Shown in pieces: positions 27,563-36,701 of a stretch of DNA of 49,692 nt (position 1 is the first letter of the stretch; every line of letters starts with the position of its first letter). Under the pieces are notes generated by a model. The model ran no database searches. It saw nothing but the letters and a program-made list of their open reading frames with translations, and had not been told where the DNA came from. Source of the DNA: an uncultured Aquimarina sp. (lineage in GTDB: Bacteria > Bacteroidota > Bacteroidia > Flavobacteriales > Flavobacteriaceae); assembly GCA_947496555.1 (NCBI GenBank), contig CANMDH010000041.1, forward strand, positions 1 through 49,692, in the 5' to 3' direction. A program made the translations under genes and the position numbers.

Positions 27563-27570
27563 CAAATTAA
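27563..27570 (-). promoter_or_regulatory. Weak -7 box upstream of the amylase gene
   Basis: The minus strand reads TTAATTTG, one mismatch from TAnnTTTG, 32 nt before the start codon. It lies directly downstream of the two LacI-type palindromes, the geometry expected of a regulated promoter. Confidence 0.35.
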
Positions 27571-27585
27571 TAATTTAGAGAAGAC

Positions 27586-27621
27586 CGAAAACGTTTGAAG
27601 TCTCACGAAAACGTTTTCGTG
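27586..27621 (-). promoter_or_regulatory. Two LacI-family-type operators upstream of the amylase gene
   Basis: A perfect 18-bp palindrome CACGAAAACGTTTTCGTG (27604-27621) and a degenerate partner CGAAAACGTTTG (27586-27597). The centres are 20 bp apart, near two helical turns. The central CG flanked by A/T runs is the classic LacI/GalR operator form. A maltodextrin-responsive regulator encoded elsewhere is inferred. Confidence 0.8.
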
Positions 27622-27684
27622 TTAATAAAGATTTAAAATTAACCGTAAATTACAAGTATTTTTATGCAGGATATAGTAAAATCA

Positions 27685-27719
27685 CAAAAAAAGTGCTAAA
27701 AAAACAATAATCTAGCGCT
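27685..27719 (-). terminator. Terminator of the acyl-CoA dehydrogenase gene
   Basis: Minus-strand AGCGCTA (27713-27719) pairs with TAGCACT (27692-27698) using one G-T pair, and is followed by a run of T to 27686. It begins 33 nt after the stop codon. Confidence 0.75.
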
Positions 27720-27752
27720 TTTCTTTATAAAATATTTTGGTTTTGTTGAATT

Positions 27753-28919
27753 TTATGTTGCGGGTTTGTATTCCTTTTTATCTATAACTATTTTAGCAAT
27801 AATCTCTCTTAGAATTTCTGAGGTTCCTCCACCGATTGGCCCTAATCTACTATCTCTAAACAATCTAGCCAATGGATATTCTTCCATATAACCGTATCCA
27901 CCAAGAAGTTGTAGACATTGATAGATAACCTCATCTGCCATTTTCGTTGAAAGTAGCTTAGACATACTCGCCTCTTTCACCACATACTCCCCTACATTAA
28001 GTCTTTTTGCAATGGAATAATTAAATTCTTTACACATTTCAATTTCACTTGCCATATCAGCTACAGAATGTCTTAAAGCCTGAAATTTATCAATAGTTTT
28101 TCCAAAGGCTTCTCTTTCGGACATATATTTAATAGCGTATTCGAGACCATACTCTGCTCTCGCATGAGCATTCACTCCCATAATCAATCTTTCTAATGCA
28201 AAATGCTGCATAATATATGAGAACCCTTTATTTTCTTCTCCCATTAAATTCTCTAAAGGAATCTTTACATTATCGAAGGCAATCTCTCCCGTATCAGAAG
28301 CTCTCCATCCAAGTTTTTCGAGCTTTGTGGCAGAAACTCCGGGTGTGTCTCGATCAATTACAAAAATGCTTATTCCTTTGTTTCCCAACTCAGGATTTGT
28401 TTTAGCGGCAACTACAAGGTAGTCACTATAAACCCCATTTGTAATAAATGTTTTGGATCCATTAATCACATAATGATCACCATTCTTAACAGCTGTAGAT
28501 CGCATACCTGCCACATCAGAGCCTCCAAAAGGTTCGGTAATAGCCAGACATCCTATTTTTTCACCAGAAATACTAGGGGTTAAATATTCTTCTTTGATTC
28601 TATGATCTCCTTCTTTATTTAAATGAGTCATTGCTAAATAAACATGTGCCCATATTGCTGCTGCAAAACCGCCCGAATTAATTTTCTGCAATTCTTCTAA
28701 AAGAATCACCATATAAAAAATATCCAAATCCAGACCTCCATACTTTTCGGGGTAAGAGATACCAAAATACCCCATCTCTCCGAATTTTTCCCAAATAAAA
28801 CGGTCAATTATTCCTGTTTTTTCCCATTCCTCAATATGGGGAGTAACTTCTTTTTTGAGAAAATCTTTAAGACTTTGTCTAAATAATTCGTGCTCTTCTG
28901 TAAAATACATACTGTTCAT
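27753..28919 (-). CDS. Acyl-CoA dehydrogenase
   Basis: 388 aa. This FAD-dependent enzyme introduces the alpha-beta double bond of acyl-CoA in fatty-acid or branched-chain oxidation. Conserved blocks are CLAITEPFGGSDVAGMRSTA (FAD/substrate loop), LERLIMGVNAHARAEYGLEYA, REAFGKTIDKFQALRH and LLGGYGYMEEYPLARLFRD. The GGTSEILREI motif supplies the usual catalytic Glu. The overall look is of the long-chain or isovaleryl group, but the substrate cannot be fixed. MNSMYF offers a second Met at codon 4 that could be the true start. It is a single-gene unit ended by a terminator. Confidence 0.93.
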   Translation of the reverse strand: MNSMYFTEEHELFRQSLKDFLKKEVTPHIEEWEKTGIIDRFIWEKFGEMGYFGISYPEKYGGLDLDIFYMVILLEELQKINSGGFAAAIWAHVYLAMTHLNKEGDHRIKEEYLTPSISGEKIGCLAITEPFGGSDVAGMRSTAVKNGDHYVINGSKTFITNGVYSDYLVVAAKTNPELGNKGISIFVIDRDTPGVSATKLEKLGWRASDTGEIAFDNVKIPLENLMGEENKGFSYIMQHFALERLIMGVNAHARAEYGLEYAIKYMSEREAFGKTIDKFQALRHSVADMASEIEMCKEFNYSIAKRLNVGEYVVKEASMSKLLSTKMADEVIYQCLQLLGGYGYMEEYPLARLFRDSRLGPIGGGTSEILREIIAKIVIDKKEYKPAT

Positions 28920-29054
28920 ATGATAACTCCAACTTTATTAGTTAACATATTACTGTGTATAATAACGAATTAACATAGAGTATTTATGGATACATAAAAC
29001 CTCTATTATCATTTTCAGAATTCGTCAAAATTCACAGCAATTTTTTTCCGATTC

Positions 29055-29924
29055 TTAATTTAATGTCAAATATAAAGCTATTCTGTCTATTTTATCTAAA
29101 GAAAAACCTTTGATTTTTCCTAATTCATTAAAGTCAGAAATACTTCCGTTATTCTTAATATAATCTCTTATTTCCAGCGCTTCTTCAAAATCAAAATAAG
29201 GCACTTCAATTAATTCATTAACCGATGCCGTATTTAGATTCAGTTTTATTATTTTTTTAGGTGTTTTGACTGTAAAAAATGAAAGTATATTTTTCCTTTG
29301 ATTCTCATAAAGTCCTGAAACATCTTTAAGCTGTATATCACTTATAAAACCTCCAACTTTATTCCTATACTTTACAATTCTCTGAGCGATAAAATCGGGC
29401 ACATTTACTTTTTCTTGGATTTGCTTTGTAGTAGCAAGGTTTAAATCTCCTTTTTCTACATAAGTTTTTGCTGGATACTTTTTGGCTAATCCATCCTTTC
29501 TTTTTTTCCTATTTACCCAATCGGGAAATTTGAATAAAGGAGCAATTATCTTAAGAAGTGAATCCGAAATTTTTGTAACTCTTTTAAAATCTGATACAGA
29601 ATTTATCCACTTCCCTTCTTTTCTATAATCAACGAGTCGATCCATTTCTTTGGGTGATAGTCCCAGTTGATATCCTTTATGATCAGAAATAAAATTAGGA
29701 TTAAAAGGTTTTAGTTTAAATGCTTCTTTTTCTTTATAAGCAATCTGTTTTAAGGAATCTACTTGATTCTGAAACTTGGTAAGTTCGACAAAACTTCCTT
29801 TTTTGGCTTGCGGTCTTGGATAAAAGCAGTAAAGCAAAATGCTGCCGAATAAAAGTATTGCCAAAAGAAAAATCCCATTTCGGAAACGTGTATGTATCTC
29901 GAAATGGGATTTGATGTTTTTCAT
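29055..29924 (-). CDS. Membrane-anchored helix-hairpin-helix (ComEA-like) protein
   Basis: 289 aa with one membrane segment near 18-34 (GIFLLAILLFGSILLYCFY). The rest is extracytoplasmic and contains three helix-hairpin-helix units, near 86-125 (SPKEMDRLVDYRKEGKWIN), 163-215 (LNLATTKQIQEKVNVPDFIAQRIVKY) and 228-289 (LNLNTASVNELIEVPYFDFEEALEIR). This resembles ComEA, the DNA-binding protein of competence, but the fold is also used in other proteins of this phylum, so DNA uptake is only a possibility. It starts 15 bp after the AGCS symporter gene and is probably cotranscribed with it. Confidence 0.8.
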   Translation of the reverse strand: MKNIKSHFEIHTRFRNGIFLLAILLFGSILLYCFYPRPQAKKGSFVELTKFQNQVDSLKQIAYKEKEAFKLKPFNPNFISDHKGYQLGLSPKEMDRLVDYRKEGKWINSVSDFKRVTKISDSLLKIIAPLFKFPDWVNRKKRKDGLAKKYPAKTYVEKGDLNLATTKQIQEKVNVPDFIAQRIVKYRNKVGGFISDIQLKDVSGLYENQRKNILSFFTVKTPKKIIKLNLNTASVNELIEVPYFDFEEALEIRDYIKNNGSISDFNELGKIKGFSLDKIDRIALYLTLN

Positions 29925-29939
29925 AAAAATGAATATATT

Positions 29940-31544
29940 CTATTTTTGAGCTGCTTTGATAGCATCAAAATATCTCTTCAGCTGTTTTTTAACTATCGGG
30001 AACAAGAAGTATAAACCAATCATATTTGGAAATACCATAGCAAAAATCATCGCGTCTGAGAAATCCCAAATAGATTTCATACTTGCCGCAGCACCAATAA
30101 CAACAAATGTTAAGAACAATAATTTGTAAACTAAATCAGCTTTCTTTCCTCTTCCAAATAAAAACTTCCAGGATTGTAATCCATAATACGACCATGAAAT
30201 CATAGTAGAAACCGCAAAAAGAACAACGGCTATGGTAAGGAACACATTAGAGAAAGGAATATATTTTGCAAATGCTTTTTGAGTTATCCCTGCACCTTCA
30301 TAGGATGCTCCATCAATTATAACGGCTCCACTTCCGTCTCCTCCATAAACAAACGCTCCATCTGAATTAAAAATAATGATTACTAGAGCGGTCATTGTAC
30401 AGATCACCACAGTATCGATAAAAGGTTCTAGTAATGCTACCAGACCTTCTGATGCTGAATATTTGGTTTTTACCGCAGAGTGAGCGATCGATGCCGATCC
30501 TGCTCCTGCTTCATTAGAAAATGCTGCTCTTTTAAAACCTACTAACAATACTCCTATAACTCCACCCACTCCTATGGCTTTAGGATTGAATGCTTCAGTT
30601 ACAATCATTCCGATAGCATCATCGATAAAAGAAAAATTACTCAAAATGATATACAAACAAGCAATTATATAAAGTAAAGCCATGAACGGCACTACTTTTT
30701 CTGTAACAGAAGCTATTCGCTTAATTCCCCCTATAATAATGATTCCCACTAAAATAGCAAGAATTATACCTATCCAAAATCCAGCTGCAGTACTTTCTAA
30801 ACCTAATAATTCTTTTAAGACTACTGTTGCCTGATTTGATTGTGCAGCATTTCCACCTCCAAAAGAGCCACCTATACAGAAGATTGCAAAAAATACCGCT
30901 GCAATTTTGCCTAGCCAAACGAACCCTTTTTCTTTAAGTCCTTTACTTAGATAATACATTGGTCCACCGTATACAGTTCCGTCTTCTCCTACATCGCGAT
31001 ACTGTACTCCAAGGGTACATTCAACAAACTTGGTTGACATTCCTAAAAATCCACAAATAATCATCCAGAAAGTTGCACCAGGGCCACCAAGTGCGATGGC
31101 CAGGGCTACACCAGCAATATTACCATTACCTACTGTACCAGAAACAGCTGTTGCCAATGCCTGAAAGTGAGAAACTTCTCCTTCTTGAGATTCGTCTCTA
31201 ATAGTATCTCGAATATCTCCTTCAACGATGCTAACTTCAGGTTTCCCTTCAATTCCATGCCCTTCTACATCATCATATTTTCCTCTTACTACATTTATTG
31301 CTCTTGCAAAATATCTGACATTTGGGAATCCAAAATAAATTGTAAAAAACAAGGCACTTAGAACTAAGAGTATCAAAACAAAAGGCGTTCCTCCAATAGT
31401 AAAGAAAATCACATTAGAGAAAAAATCAGAAACGGGTTTAAAACCTTCGTCTATTTTTTGATCGAGGCCTTTTTCTATTGTTTCTTGCGCGAATGTTGTT
31501 ATGGGGAGTGTAAGTGCTAAAATTGAAAGAAGAATTCTCTTCAT
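29940..31544 (-). CDS. Sodium:alanine symporter (AGCS family)
   Basis: 534 aa and about 10-11 membrane segments. It has AGCS blocks such as ATAVSGTVGNGNIAGVALAI, GGPGATFWMIICGFLGMSTKF and FSNEAGAGSASIAHSA. It imports alanine or glycine with Na+. The N-terminus MKRILLSILALTLPITTFAQ looks like a cleavable signal peptide before the first transport segment, an extension beyond the basic family form. It is upstream of the helix-hairpin-helix gene. Substrate preference is inferred from the family. Confidence 0.93.
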   Translation of the reverse strand: MKRILLSILALTLPITTFAQETIEKGLDQKIDEGFKPVSDFFSNVIFFTIGGTPFVLILLVLSALFFTIYFGFPNVRYFARAINVVRGKYDDVEGHGIEGKPEVSIVEGDIRDTIRDESQEGEVSHFQALATAVSGTVGNGNIAGVALAIALGGPGATFWMIICGFLGMSTKFVECTLGVQYRDVGEDGTVYGGPMYYLSKGLKEKGFVWLGKIAAVFFAIFCIGGSFGGGNAAQSNQATVVLKELLGLESTAAGFWIGIILAILVGIIIIGGIKRIASVTEKVVPFMALLYIIACLYIILSNFSFIDDAIGMIVTEAFNPKAIGVGGVIGVLLVGFKRAAFSNEAGAGSASIAHSAVKTKYSASEGLVALLEPFIDTVVICTMTALVIIIFNSDGAFVYGGDGSGAVIIDGASYEGAGITQKAFAKYIPFSNVFLTIAVVLFAVSTMISWSYYGLQSWKFLFGRGKKADLVYKLLFLTFVVIGAAASMKSIWDFSDAMIFAMVFPNMIGLYFLFPIVKKQLKRYFDAIKAAQK

Positions 31545-31644
31545 AATTCTGTGAGTTAATTTAATTTTTGTGTTTAAGAAGTCAGCAAGATGCTAAAAAA
31601 AACGATTGTGTACAATTTTTAAGGAGTTAAATGTTTTGCAATTA

Positions 31645-32661
31645 TTAAATATTGAACTCTTTATTTAATAGATTAATTTGTTCTGGGCGACCAAGAACCA
31701 CCACTTTGGAACCAGGTTTTAGAAGTGTATTAGCTTCTGGGTTTACGATATATTCTCCTTCTGGCGATTTATACCCTATGATTGTGCAACCAGTTCTTGA
31801 TCTCATATCTATATTAAGAATAGTTCTTTCCTGTTGATCATCAAACATATCTTCAAAGGAGATCTCCTCTATATTTATTGATTTTTTTCCTACGATAGAA
31901 AGATTATCCAAAAACTCAATTAAATCGGGCACTACAACTAATGAAGCCATGTGATCACCCCCAATACGATCCGGCATAATTACATTATCTGCACCTGCTA
32001 ATCTTATTTTCTTATACGAAGTATCTAGCGAAGCTCTACTAATGATCTTAAGGTTCTTATTAATTTGTCTTGCAGATAATACAATAAACAAGTTGTCTGC
32101 ATCTTCGGGTAGCGTACAAATTAGACAAAATGCTTTTTTAAGTCCGGCTTCTATCAAGATAGAGTCTTCAGTTGCATTTCCTTTAAGAAAAAGGAGTTTA
32201 TCATCCTGATACCGCTCTATTACTGCTTCATCCTTTTCGATGATAATAAATGGCTTATTATATGCCAACAACTTAACTGCCGCTTGTTTACCATTACGTC
32301 CGTACCCAATAATGATGATATGATTTTCAAGTTGATGTATCATTTTTTGTGTTTTTCTAAGTTGTACTCTCTTTGGATCATTTTTACTTACAATATATTC
32401 TGTTATAACCGATACCGAATAGGCAAAAATAGCAACGCTGGTTGAGATAAGAAATACTGTAAATAACTTACCATTATCATTCAGGGGTTGAACTTCTTCA
32501 AAACCAACTGTGGTCATAGTAATAACCGTCATATATAGTGCATCAACCCATGAATAATTAGAGAAATAACGAAACCCTAGTACACCAATTGTGATTACAA
32601 CAATTAATAGAATTAGTGCAATATATACTTTTGGCCTACCCCAATTATAAATTTTTATCAT
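31645..32661 (-). CDS. Potassium channel with RCK (TrkA-N/TrkA-C) domains
   Basis: 338 aa. Two membrane helices (about 11-30 and 67-88) flank a pore loop with filter TTVGFEE (50-56), a TVGF variant of the TVGY/TVGF K+ signature. A cytoplasmic RCK N-lobe begins near 113 with the nucleotide-binding glycines HIIIIGYGRNGKQ. A TrkA-C-like domain ends the protein (SKVVVLGRPEQINLL). It is a ligand-gated K+ channel, likely a tetramer. Its start overlaps the stop of the PspC gene by 4 nt (ATGA), so the two are translationally coupled. Confidence 0.93.
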   Translation of the reverse strand: MIKIYNWGRPKVYIALILLIVVITIGVLGFRYFSNYSWVDALYMTVITMTTVGFEEVQPLNDNGKLFTVFLISTSVAIFAYSVSVITEYIVSKNDPKRVQLRKTQKMIHQLENHIIIIGYGRNGKQAAVKLLAYNKPFIIIEKDEAVIERYQDDKLLFLKGNATEDSILIEAGLKKAFCLICTLPEDADNLFIVLSARQINKNLKIISRASLDTSYKKIRLAGADNVIMPDRIGGDHMASLVVVPDLIEFLDNLSIVGKKSINIEEISFEDMFDDQQERTILNIDMRSRTGCTIIGYKSPEGEYIVNPEANTLLKPGSKVVVLGRPEQINLLNKEFNI

Positions 32662-32879
32662 AAGTCAAATACAGAGGTTCGTTTAGTGTATACCAAATCC
32701 TTTAATTTTAACCAAAAAGCCATATTGAGGTATAATACAAACCCCAAGCCAGCTGTTGCAAAGGTTAAATAGATAAAGAAAAGCCTAACATTTTTTGCTC
32801 GCATACCCAACCTATCAGCTAATCTAGAAGATACATAAAATCCATTCCGTTCTAAAAAATGTCTTAAATTATAAAGCAT
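32658..32879 (-). CDS. Small PspC-domain protein
   Basis: 73 aa. One PspC-like unit: a basic N-terminal segment (FYVSSRLADRLGMRAKNVRLFF) and hydrophobic stretches (FIYLTFATAGLGFVLYLNMAFWL). PspC proteins are inner-membrane proteins of envelope-stress responses; this minimal stand-alone form is common in Flavobacteriia. It lies 17 bp after the DUF2851 gene and overlaps the channel gene by 4 nt. A link between the PspC protein and the K+ channel is inferred from coupling only. Confidence 0.85.
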   Translation of the reverse strand: MLYNLRHFLERNGFYVSSRLADRLGMRAKNVRLFFIYLTFATAGLGFVLYLNMAFWLKLKDLVYTKRTSVFDL

Positions 32880-32896
32880 AATGCAAAGTAATTATA

Positions 32897-34189
32897 TTAT
32901 CCTAAACTTTGATCTTGATTCAGTAAATAATTACCAATAGCACATCGTAAACAGGCTTTTTGGTCACAATAATTATTCTTGAGTTGTATCATTGCCTGGG
33001 TATGCATAGCATTATCAATAGGTGCTTTTAATACTGTAAAAGATTCAATAATACTGTTCTTCTCTTTAGGAATATTAGATATTAGTTCAAAAATGCTTTC
33101 ATCTGAATTCTTACCTTGATTTTTTGCGTAGATAAATTTAATGGGAATGATGGTATTGATCAAAATTAAATCAATAAATGATTTTGATATATTTTTCTTT
33201 CTTCGTGTTGATTGCTTATCAAAAGTATAATGATTTTCCCAAAAATCACTAGTAGCAACCTTAAATAGTTCATATACTTCTTCAATAGTATTTGTCTGAA
33301 TGATATCGCTAAAAAAATTTTGATTTTTATAATATAAACTGGCCAATTGAGCCAATCTAACCGTGGGAAAATTTGAGGGTCTTAATCTAAAAAAATGAAA
33401 AGGCAACACCCCAATGGAATTTAATTGAAATTTGTTCTTTAAAAACTCATATTCTTCTTGAAGCTTTCGTACATAACCAATTTCGTTATGATTATATAGA
33501 AGATTTGCTTGACCAAATAATAATGCTTCTAGTTGATCTAGGTTTTTGCTACATTTTCGGATTATAGAAAAATCTAATGAATTTGCAAGGCTCAAAAATG
33601 CTTCTCCATTAACTTTAAGTCCAAAGTTTTTGGCTAACAACTGAAAAAGTATTGCTTCCCAATCATTTGATGTATTTTTTAATAAGCTCAAAATCAACTC
33701 CGATTTTTGCTCTAATCGTTCTAAAAATAACCGTTCTTGCCAATTAGACATCACAAAATCTGATACTTTTTGAAACTGTTTCTCACAGGCTATCCACTTT
33801 GGGTTATCACGTTTGAAAACGATTTGATAACGAGCCAGTAATTTTTTGGATACATACTCTTTTAATTGTAACGTTGGCAACTGTGTATTATCTTTTCTAA
33901 AAACCGAAATATCATCCTCCCAGACCACATGTAAAATTACATTGTCGTAAGCTCTGTCCTTTTCATGATTATGGGCGTACCAATCACTCGATTTATAATG
34001 TATTTCTACATTTCCCGCCCATTTTTGACCATCTATACTGATCAAAGCATTAAAAAAATCTGGTCCCCCACTATAGGTATTATGCAAGCCTACGCTATTA
34101 AGAACAATTTCTTGTTGATGGGTCGTTTTAAGCTTTGATAATTCAAACTTTTTGTGTTTCCACAGATAGTGGAGAAAATCTTCATTCAT
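32897..34189 (-). CDS. DUF2851 family protein
   Basis: 430 aa, soluble. The DUF2851 N-terminus is evident: MNEDFLHYLWKHKKF, LHNTYSGGPDFFNALISIDG, WAGNVEIHYKSSDWYAHNH and NVILHVVWEDD. The C-terminus has a cysteine cluster, CDQKACLRCAIGN, which may bind metal. The N-terminal region looks nuclease-like to me, but no biochemical function is established that I know of. It is the first gene of a three-gene unit with PspC and the K+ channel, and is divergent from the thioredoxin-fold gene. Confidence 0.88.
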   Translation of the reverse strand: MNEDFLHYLWKHKKFELSKLKTTHQQEIVLNSVGLHNTYSGGPDFFNALISIDGQKWAGNVEIHYKSSDWYAHNHEKDRAYDNVILHVVWEDDISVFRKDNTQLPTLQLKEYVSKKLLARYQIVFKRDNPKWIACEKQFQKVSDFVMSNWQERLFLERLEQKSELILSLLKNTSNDWEAILFQLLAKNFGLKVNGEAFLSLANSLDFSIIRKCSKNLDQLEALLFGQANLLYNHNEIGYVRKLQEEYEFLKNKFQLNSIGVLPFHFFRLRPSNFPTVRLAQLASLYYKNQNFFSDIIQTNTIEEVYELFKVATSDFWENHYTFDKQSTRRKKNISKSFIDLILINTIIPIKFIYAKNQGKNSDESIFELISNIPKEKNSIIESFTVLKAPIDNAMHTQAMIQLKNNYCDQKACLRCAIGNYLLNQDQSLG

Positions 34190-34385
34190 TTGTGTATGTG
34201 TAGCTTTATATTCTTACTATTTTCCAATTGCTTGGGAAATCCATAGAATTTGCTATTCACATTTTGGGTAGGATCAAGACAAATGTTGTAGCATATCTGA
34301 AATAGTGGATGAAAATAATAAAAATTATTCTAAACTTGTAAGCCAATACTTATAATACTGACTAAAAAAACAAACCAATACATAA

Positions 34386-35240
34386 ATGAATAACATTGTA
34401 AAGTCCATATTTATATCTGTTTTCCCCCTAGTTGCGCTCTATTTTACAATCGACAGTGTCGTACATTTAATAAATCATGGAATATCGTATCGATATATAG
34501 GAAGATTGATAATTGCATCTGCCATTGCGTTACTTTTTATTATAATTTTTATTAAACCTGTTGCACGCACCGATGCAAATTTAAAAGCCTATATGATTCC
34601 TGTGGTAATTGGTTTTTTAATAAGTGTAATTTCTGGAGGGATTATCGAAAAAGATATAAATGGTTCATTGCCCAGTATTGGATTGTTTTTGGGATGGGTA
34701 CTTTATATAAAATGGTATTCTATTTTTAAGGATAGGACCTCTAATGAACTTATAAGAGTTGGTTGTAAATTACCCAATTTTGAACTACAAAATACAGAAA
34801 GAAACACCATCAACTCTTCCACTTTTATCGGTAATCCCTCAATATTTCTTTTTTATCGCGGAAATTGGTGCCCATTGTGTATGGCACAGATCAAAGAGAT
34901 AGCCTCGCAATATAAAGAGCTTGAAAAAAGAAAGGTGAATATGGTACTAATAAGTCCACAACCCCATAAGTACACCAAGTCTCTTGCAAAAAAATTTAAT
35001 GTAAATTTTAATTTTTTGGTTGATCAAGGCAATAAGGTTGCTAAACAATTAAATATATATGCAAAAAATGGGATTCCAATGGGATTTCAAACCCTTGGAT
35101 ATGATAGCGATACTGTATTACCAACAGTTATTATCACTAATAAAGAAGGTGAAATAATCTTTGTAGATCTAACCGACAATTACCGTATACGACCAGAACC
35201 TCAAACATTTCTTACTATTCTTGATAATCAAGATATTTAA
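34386..35240 (+). CDS. Membrane-tethered AhpC/TSA (peroxiredoxin-like) protein
   Basis: 284 aa. Four hydrophobic segments occupy about 1-125 (SIFISVFPLVALYFTI, LIIASAIALLFIIIFI, MIPVVIGFLISVISGG, SIGLFLGWVLYIKWY). A thioredoxin-fold AhpC/TSA domain follows (about 133-284) with a CxxC-type centre in FYRGNWCPLCMAQIKEI. The domain probably faces one side of the inner membrane as a thiol oxidoreductase or peroxidase. It is a single gene, divergent from DUF2851 and convergent with the AraC regulator. Confidence 0.82.
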   Translation: MNNIVKSIFISVFPLVALYFTIDSVVHLINHGISYRYIGRLIIASAIALLFIIIFIKPVARTDANLKAYMIPVVIGFLISVISGGIIEKDINGSLPSIGLFLGWVLYIKWYSIFKDRTSNELIRVGCKLPNFELQNTERNTINSSTFIGNPSIFLFYRGNWCPLCMAQIKEIASQYKELEKRKVNMVLISPQPHKYTKSLAKKFNVNFNFLVDQGNKVAKQLNIYAKNGIPMGFQTLGYDSDTVLPTVIITNKEGEIIFVDLTDNYRIRPEPQTFLTILDNQDI

Positions 35241-35567
35241 TTAAGAGAAGTACATATTGTATTCAACCCCTAGTAAAAAGAAGGTTAAAAGGTAATATAT
35301 TCAAAAAAATGACACTCATACCCTCATAAAATTGATTATCAACGAATTAATTTTTCTTAAAATCAAGTTAATTACTAGTAGAAATGTACTATTGGTAAGA
35401 TTTTATGTATTAATGGAAAACCTTACAACAATTTGATTTCTTTACTTTGTCTATGAATAACGGGAAAATTATATTCAACAAAGACATAAAGATTACAAAA
35501 CCCTAAACTAAGTTGAGTTTGTGTTAGGTTATAGATGGTTGTCATTTTTTGGCGACCATCTTTATTT
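35241..35567 (+). other. 327-bp intergenic region with possible small RNA
   Basis: No protein gene is visible. Two stem-loops lie near its right end: a bulged one around 35499-35532 (AACC-C-TAA with TTAGGTT) and a terminator at 35533-35569. The terminator is about 290 nt beyond the preceding gene. A near-consensus box TTACTTTG (about 35441-35448) lies upstream of the hairpins. A small plus-strand transcript of roughly 110 nt is possible but unproven. Confidence 0.35.
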
Positions 35568-35569
35568 TT
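35533..35569 (+). terminator. Plus-strand terminator
   Basis: AGATGGTTGTC (35533-35543) pairs with GGCGACCATCT (35551-35561) over 11 bp including two G-T pairs, and is followed by TTATTTTT. The U-run is on the plus strand. It lies between the convergent thioredoxin-fold and AraC genes. Confidence 0.75.
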
Positions 35570-36548
35570 ACAAATTCGTATCTGGATAAATATCAAACTT
35601 ATTAAAAAAAGCTTTTTTAAACTTCGAAGAGTTAGAGTAATTAAGTGTGTCCATGACTTCTTTAATAGTTAAGCCATCACTAAATATCATATTATATGAG
35701 CTTTCAAGTTTTTTATTATTAAAAAATTCCAGAGGAGTCTGATCATGTATTTCCTTAAACATATTAAAGAAATTTGTGCGACTCATATGTGCCATTGCGG
35801 ATAACTGATCAACTCCAACAAAGGGTTCATGAAGATTCTCTTTAAGATAATTACTTACCTTATAGATATTACCAACCTGAGAACTATTTATCTTAAAAGG
35901 GTTACTCTCTGTCTCCCATTTCAATACATCTTTCCAAAACGTTTCTAATAAACGTATCCCTCTTGCAATATAATATAAATAGTTTTCTACCTTATTGCTA
36001 TTGGGATCTACAATCTGATCAAAAAGATTAGACTGTTTATATGAAAGATAAAATTTATTAATATGTTGATGTGAGTAACGGATATAACTATCTACTTTTT
36101 CGGCCATATCACTACTTTTCATAAAGTAAGCTTTGGTATACGAACTCTTAAGAACAATCATTGTAGATTTTACCATGGCGCCTTTAGGAATAAAAACCTG
36201 TTCTCCTTGTTGCGCGTGCATACACCTCATATTTCCGGGTGTATATCCATCGGAATACGTACTTATTATTTGATCTTTTTCTAGCTGATGATTTAGAGAA
36301 TATTTTCTAAAATGCAGAATGATGTCTTTTTCACCAATTGGTTTTCTTATGTACTCAATATCTGCGTTTGCTTTATAGTTATTAACCAAAAGAAAAACCT
36401 CGGGAGATATTTTATAATAAGACAAGTACCCTTCTCCTATCTCTGGTGGAAAGTAAATTCGGTCTGAAGAACTATTTGGATCTAATTGAGATCTAAAATA
36501 ATTCCGTAGATTATCTATATCCGAAAAGTCAAACGAATATTTATACAT
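35568..36548 (-). CDS. AraC family transcriptional regulator
   Basis: 326 aa. An N-terminal sensing region of about 220 residues has no domain I recognise. The C-terminal AraC double helix-turn-helix is clear (about 240-326: LSAMAHMSRTNFFNMFKEIHDQTPLEFF and IKEVMDTLNYSNSSKFKKAFFNKFDIYP). It is a single gene, and its target is unknown. It is convergent with the thioredoxin-fold gene, and the closest upstream gene is the cystathionine beta-synthase, from which a strong terminator separates it. Confidence 0.9.
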   Translation of the reverse strand: MYKYSFDFSDIDNLRNYFRSQLDPNSSSDRIYFPPEIGEGYLSYYKISPEVFLLVNNYKANADIEYIRKPIGEKDIILHFRKYSLNHQLEKDQIISTYSDGYTPGNMRCMHAQQGEQVFIPKGAMVKSTMIVLKSSYTKAYFMKSSDMAEKVDSYIRYSHQHINKFYLSYKQSNLFDQIVDPNSNKVENYLYYIARGIRLLETFWKDVLKWETESNPFKINSSQVGNIYKVSNYLKENLHEPFVGVDQLSAMAHMSRTNFFNMFKEIHDQTPLEFFNNKKLESSYNMIFSDGLTIKEVMDTLNYSNSSKFKKAFFNKFDIYPDTNL

Positions 36549-36628
36549 ACCAGCCCGTCATTTTACATGTTCTTCTATTAATAATAGATAAGTACACTTG
36601 GATAAAGTTGCGTTAACATGTATCAAAT

Positions 36629-36672
36629 TATAAAATAACCCCTTTACTAGTTTGATAGAACTAATAGAGGGG
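36629..36672 (-). terminator. Terminator of the cystathionine beta-synthase gene
   Basis: A 14-bp stem with one mismatch, CCCCTTTACTAGTT (36639-36652) and AACTAATAGAGGGG (36659-36672), with a 6-nt loop. On the minus strand it is followed by TTATTTTATAATTT. It begins 29 nt after the stop codon. Confidence 0.7.
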
Positions 36673-36701
36673 ATAGGCAATTATATTATAAATATACTAA
36701 T

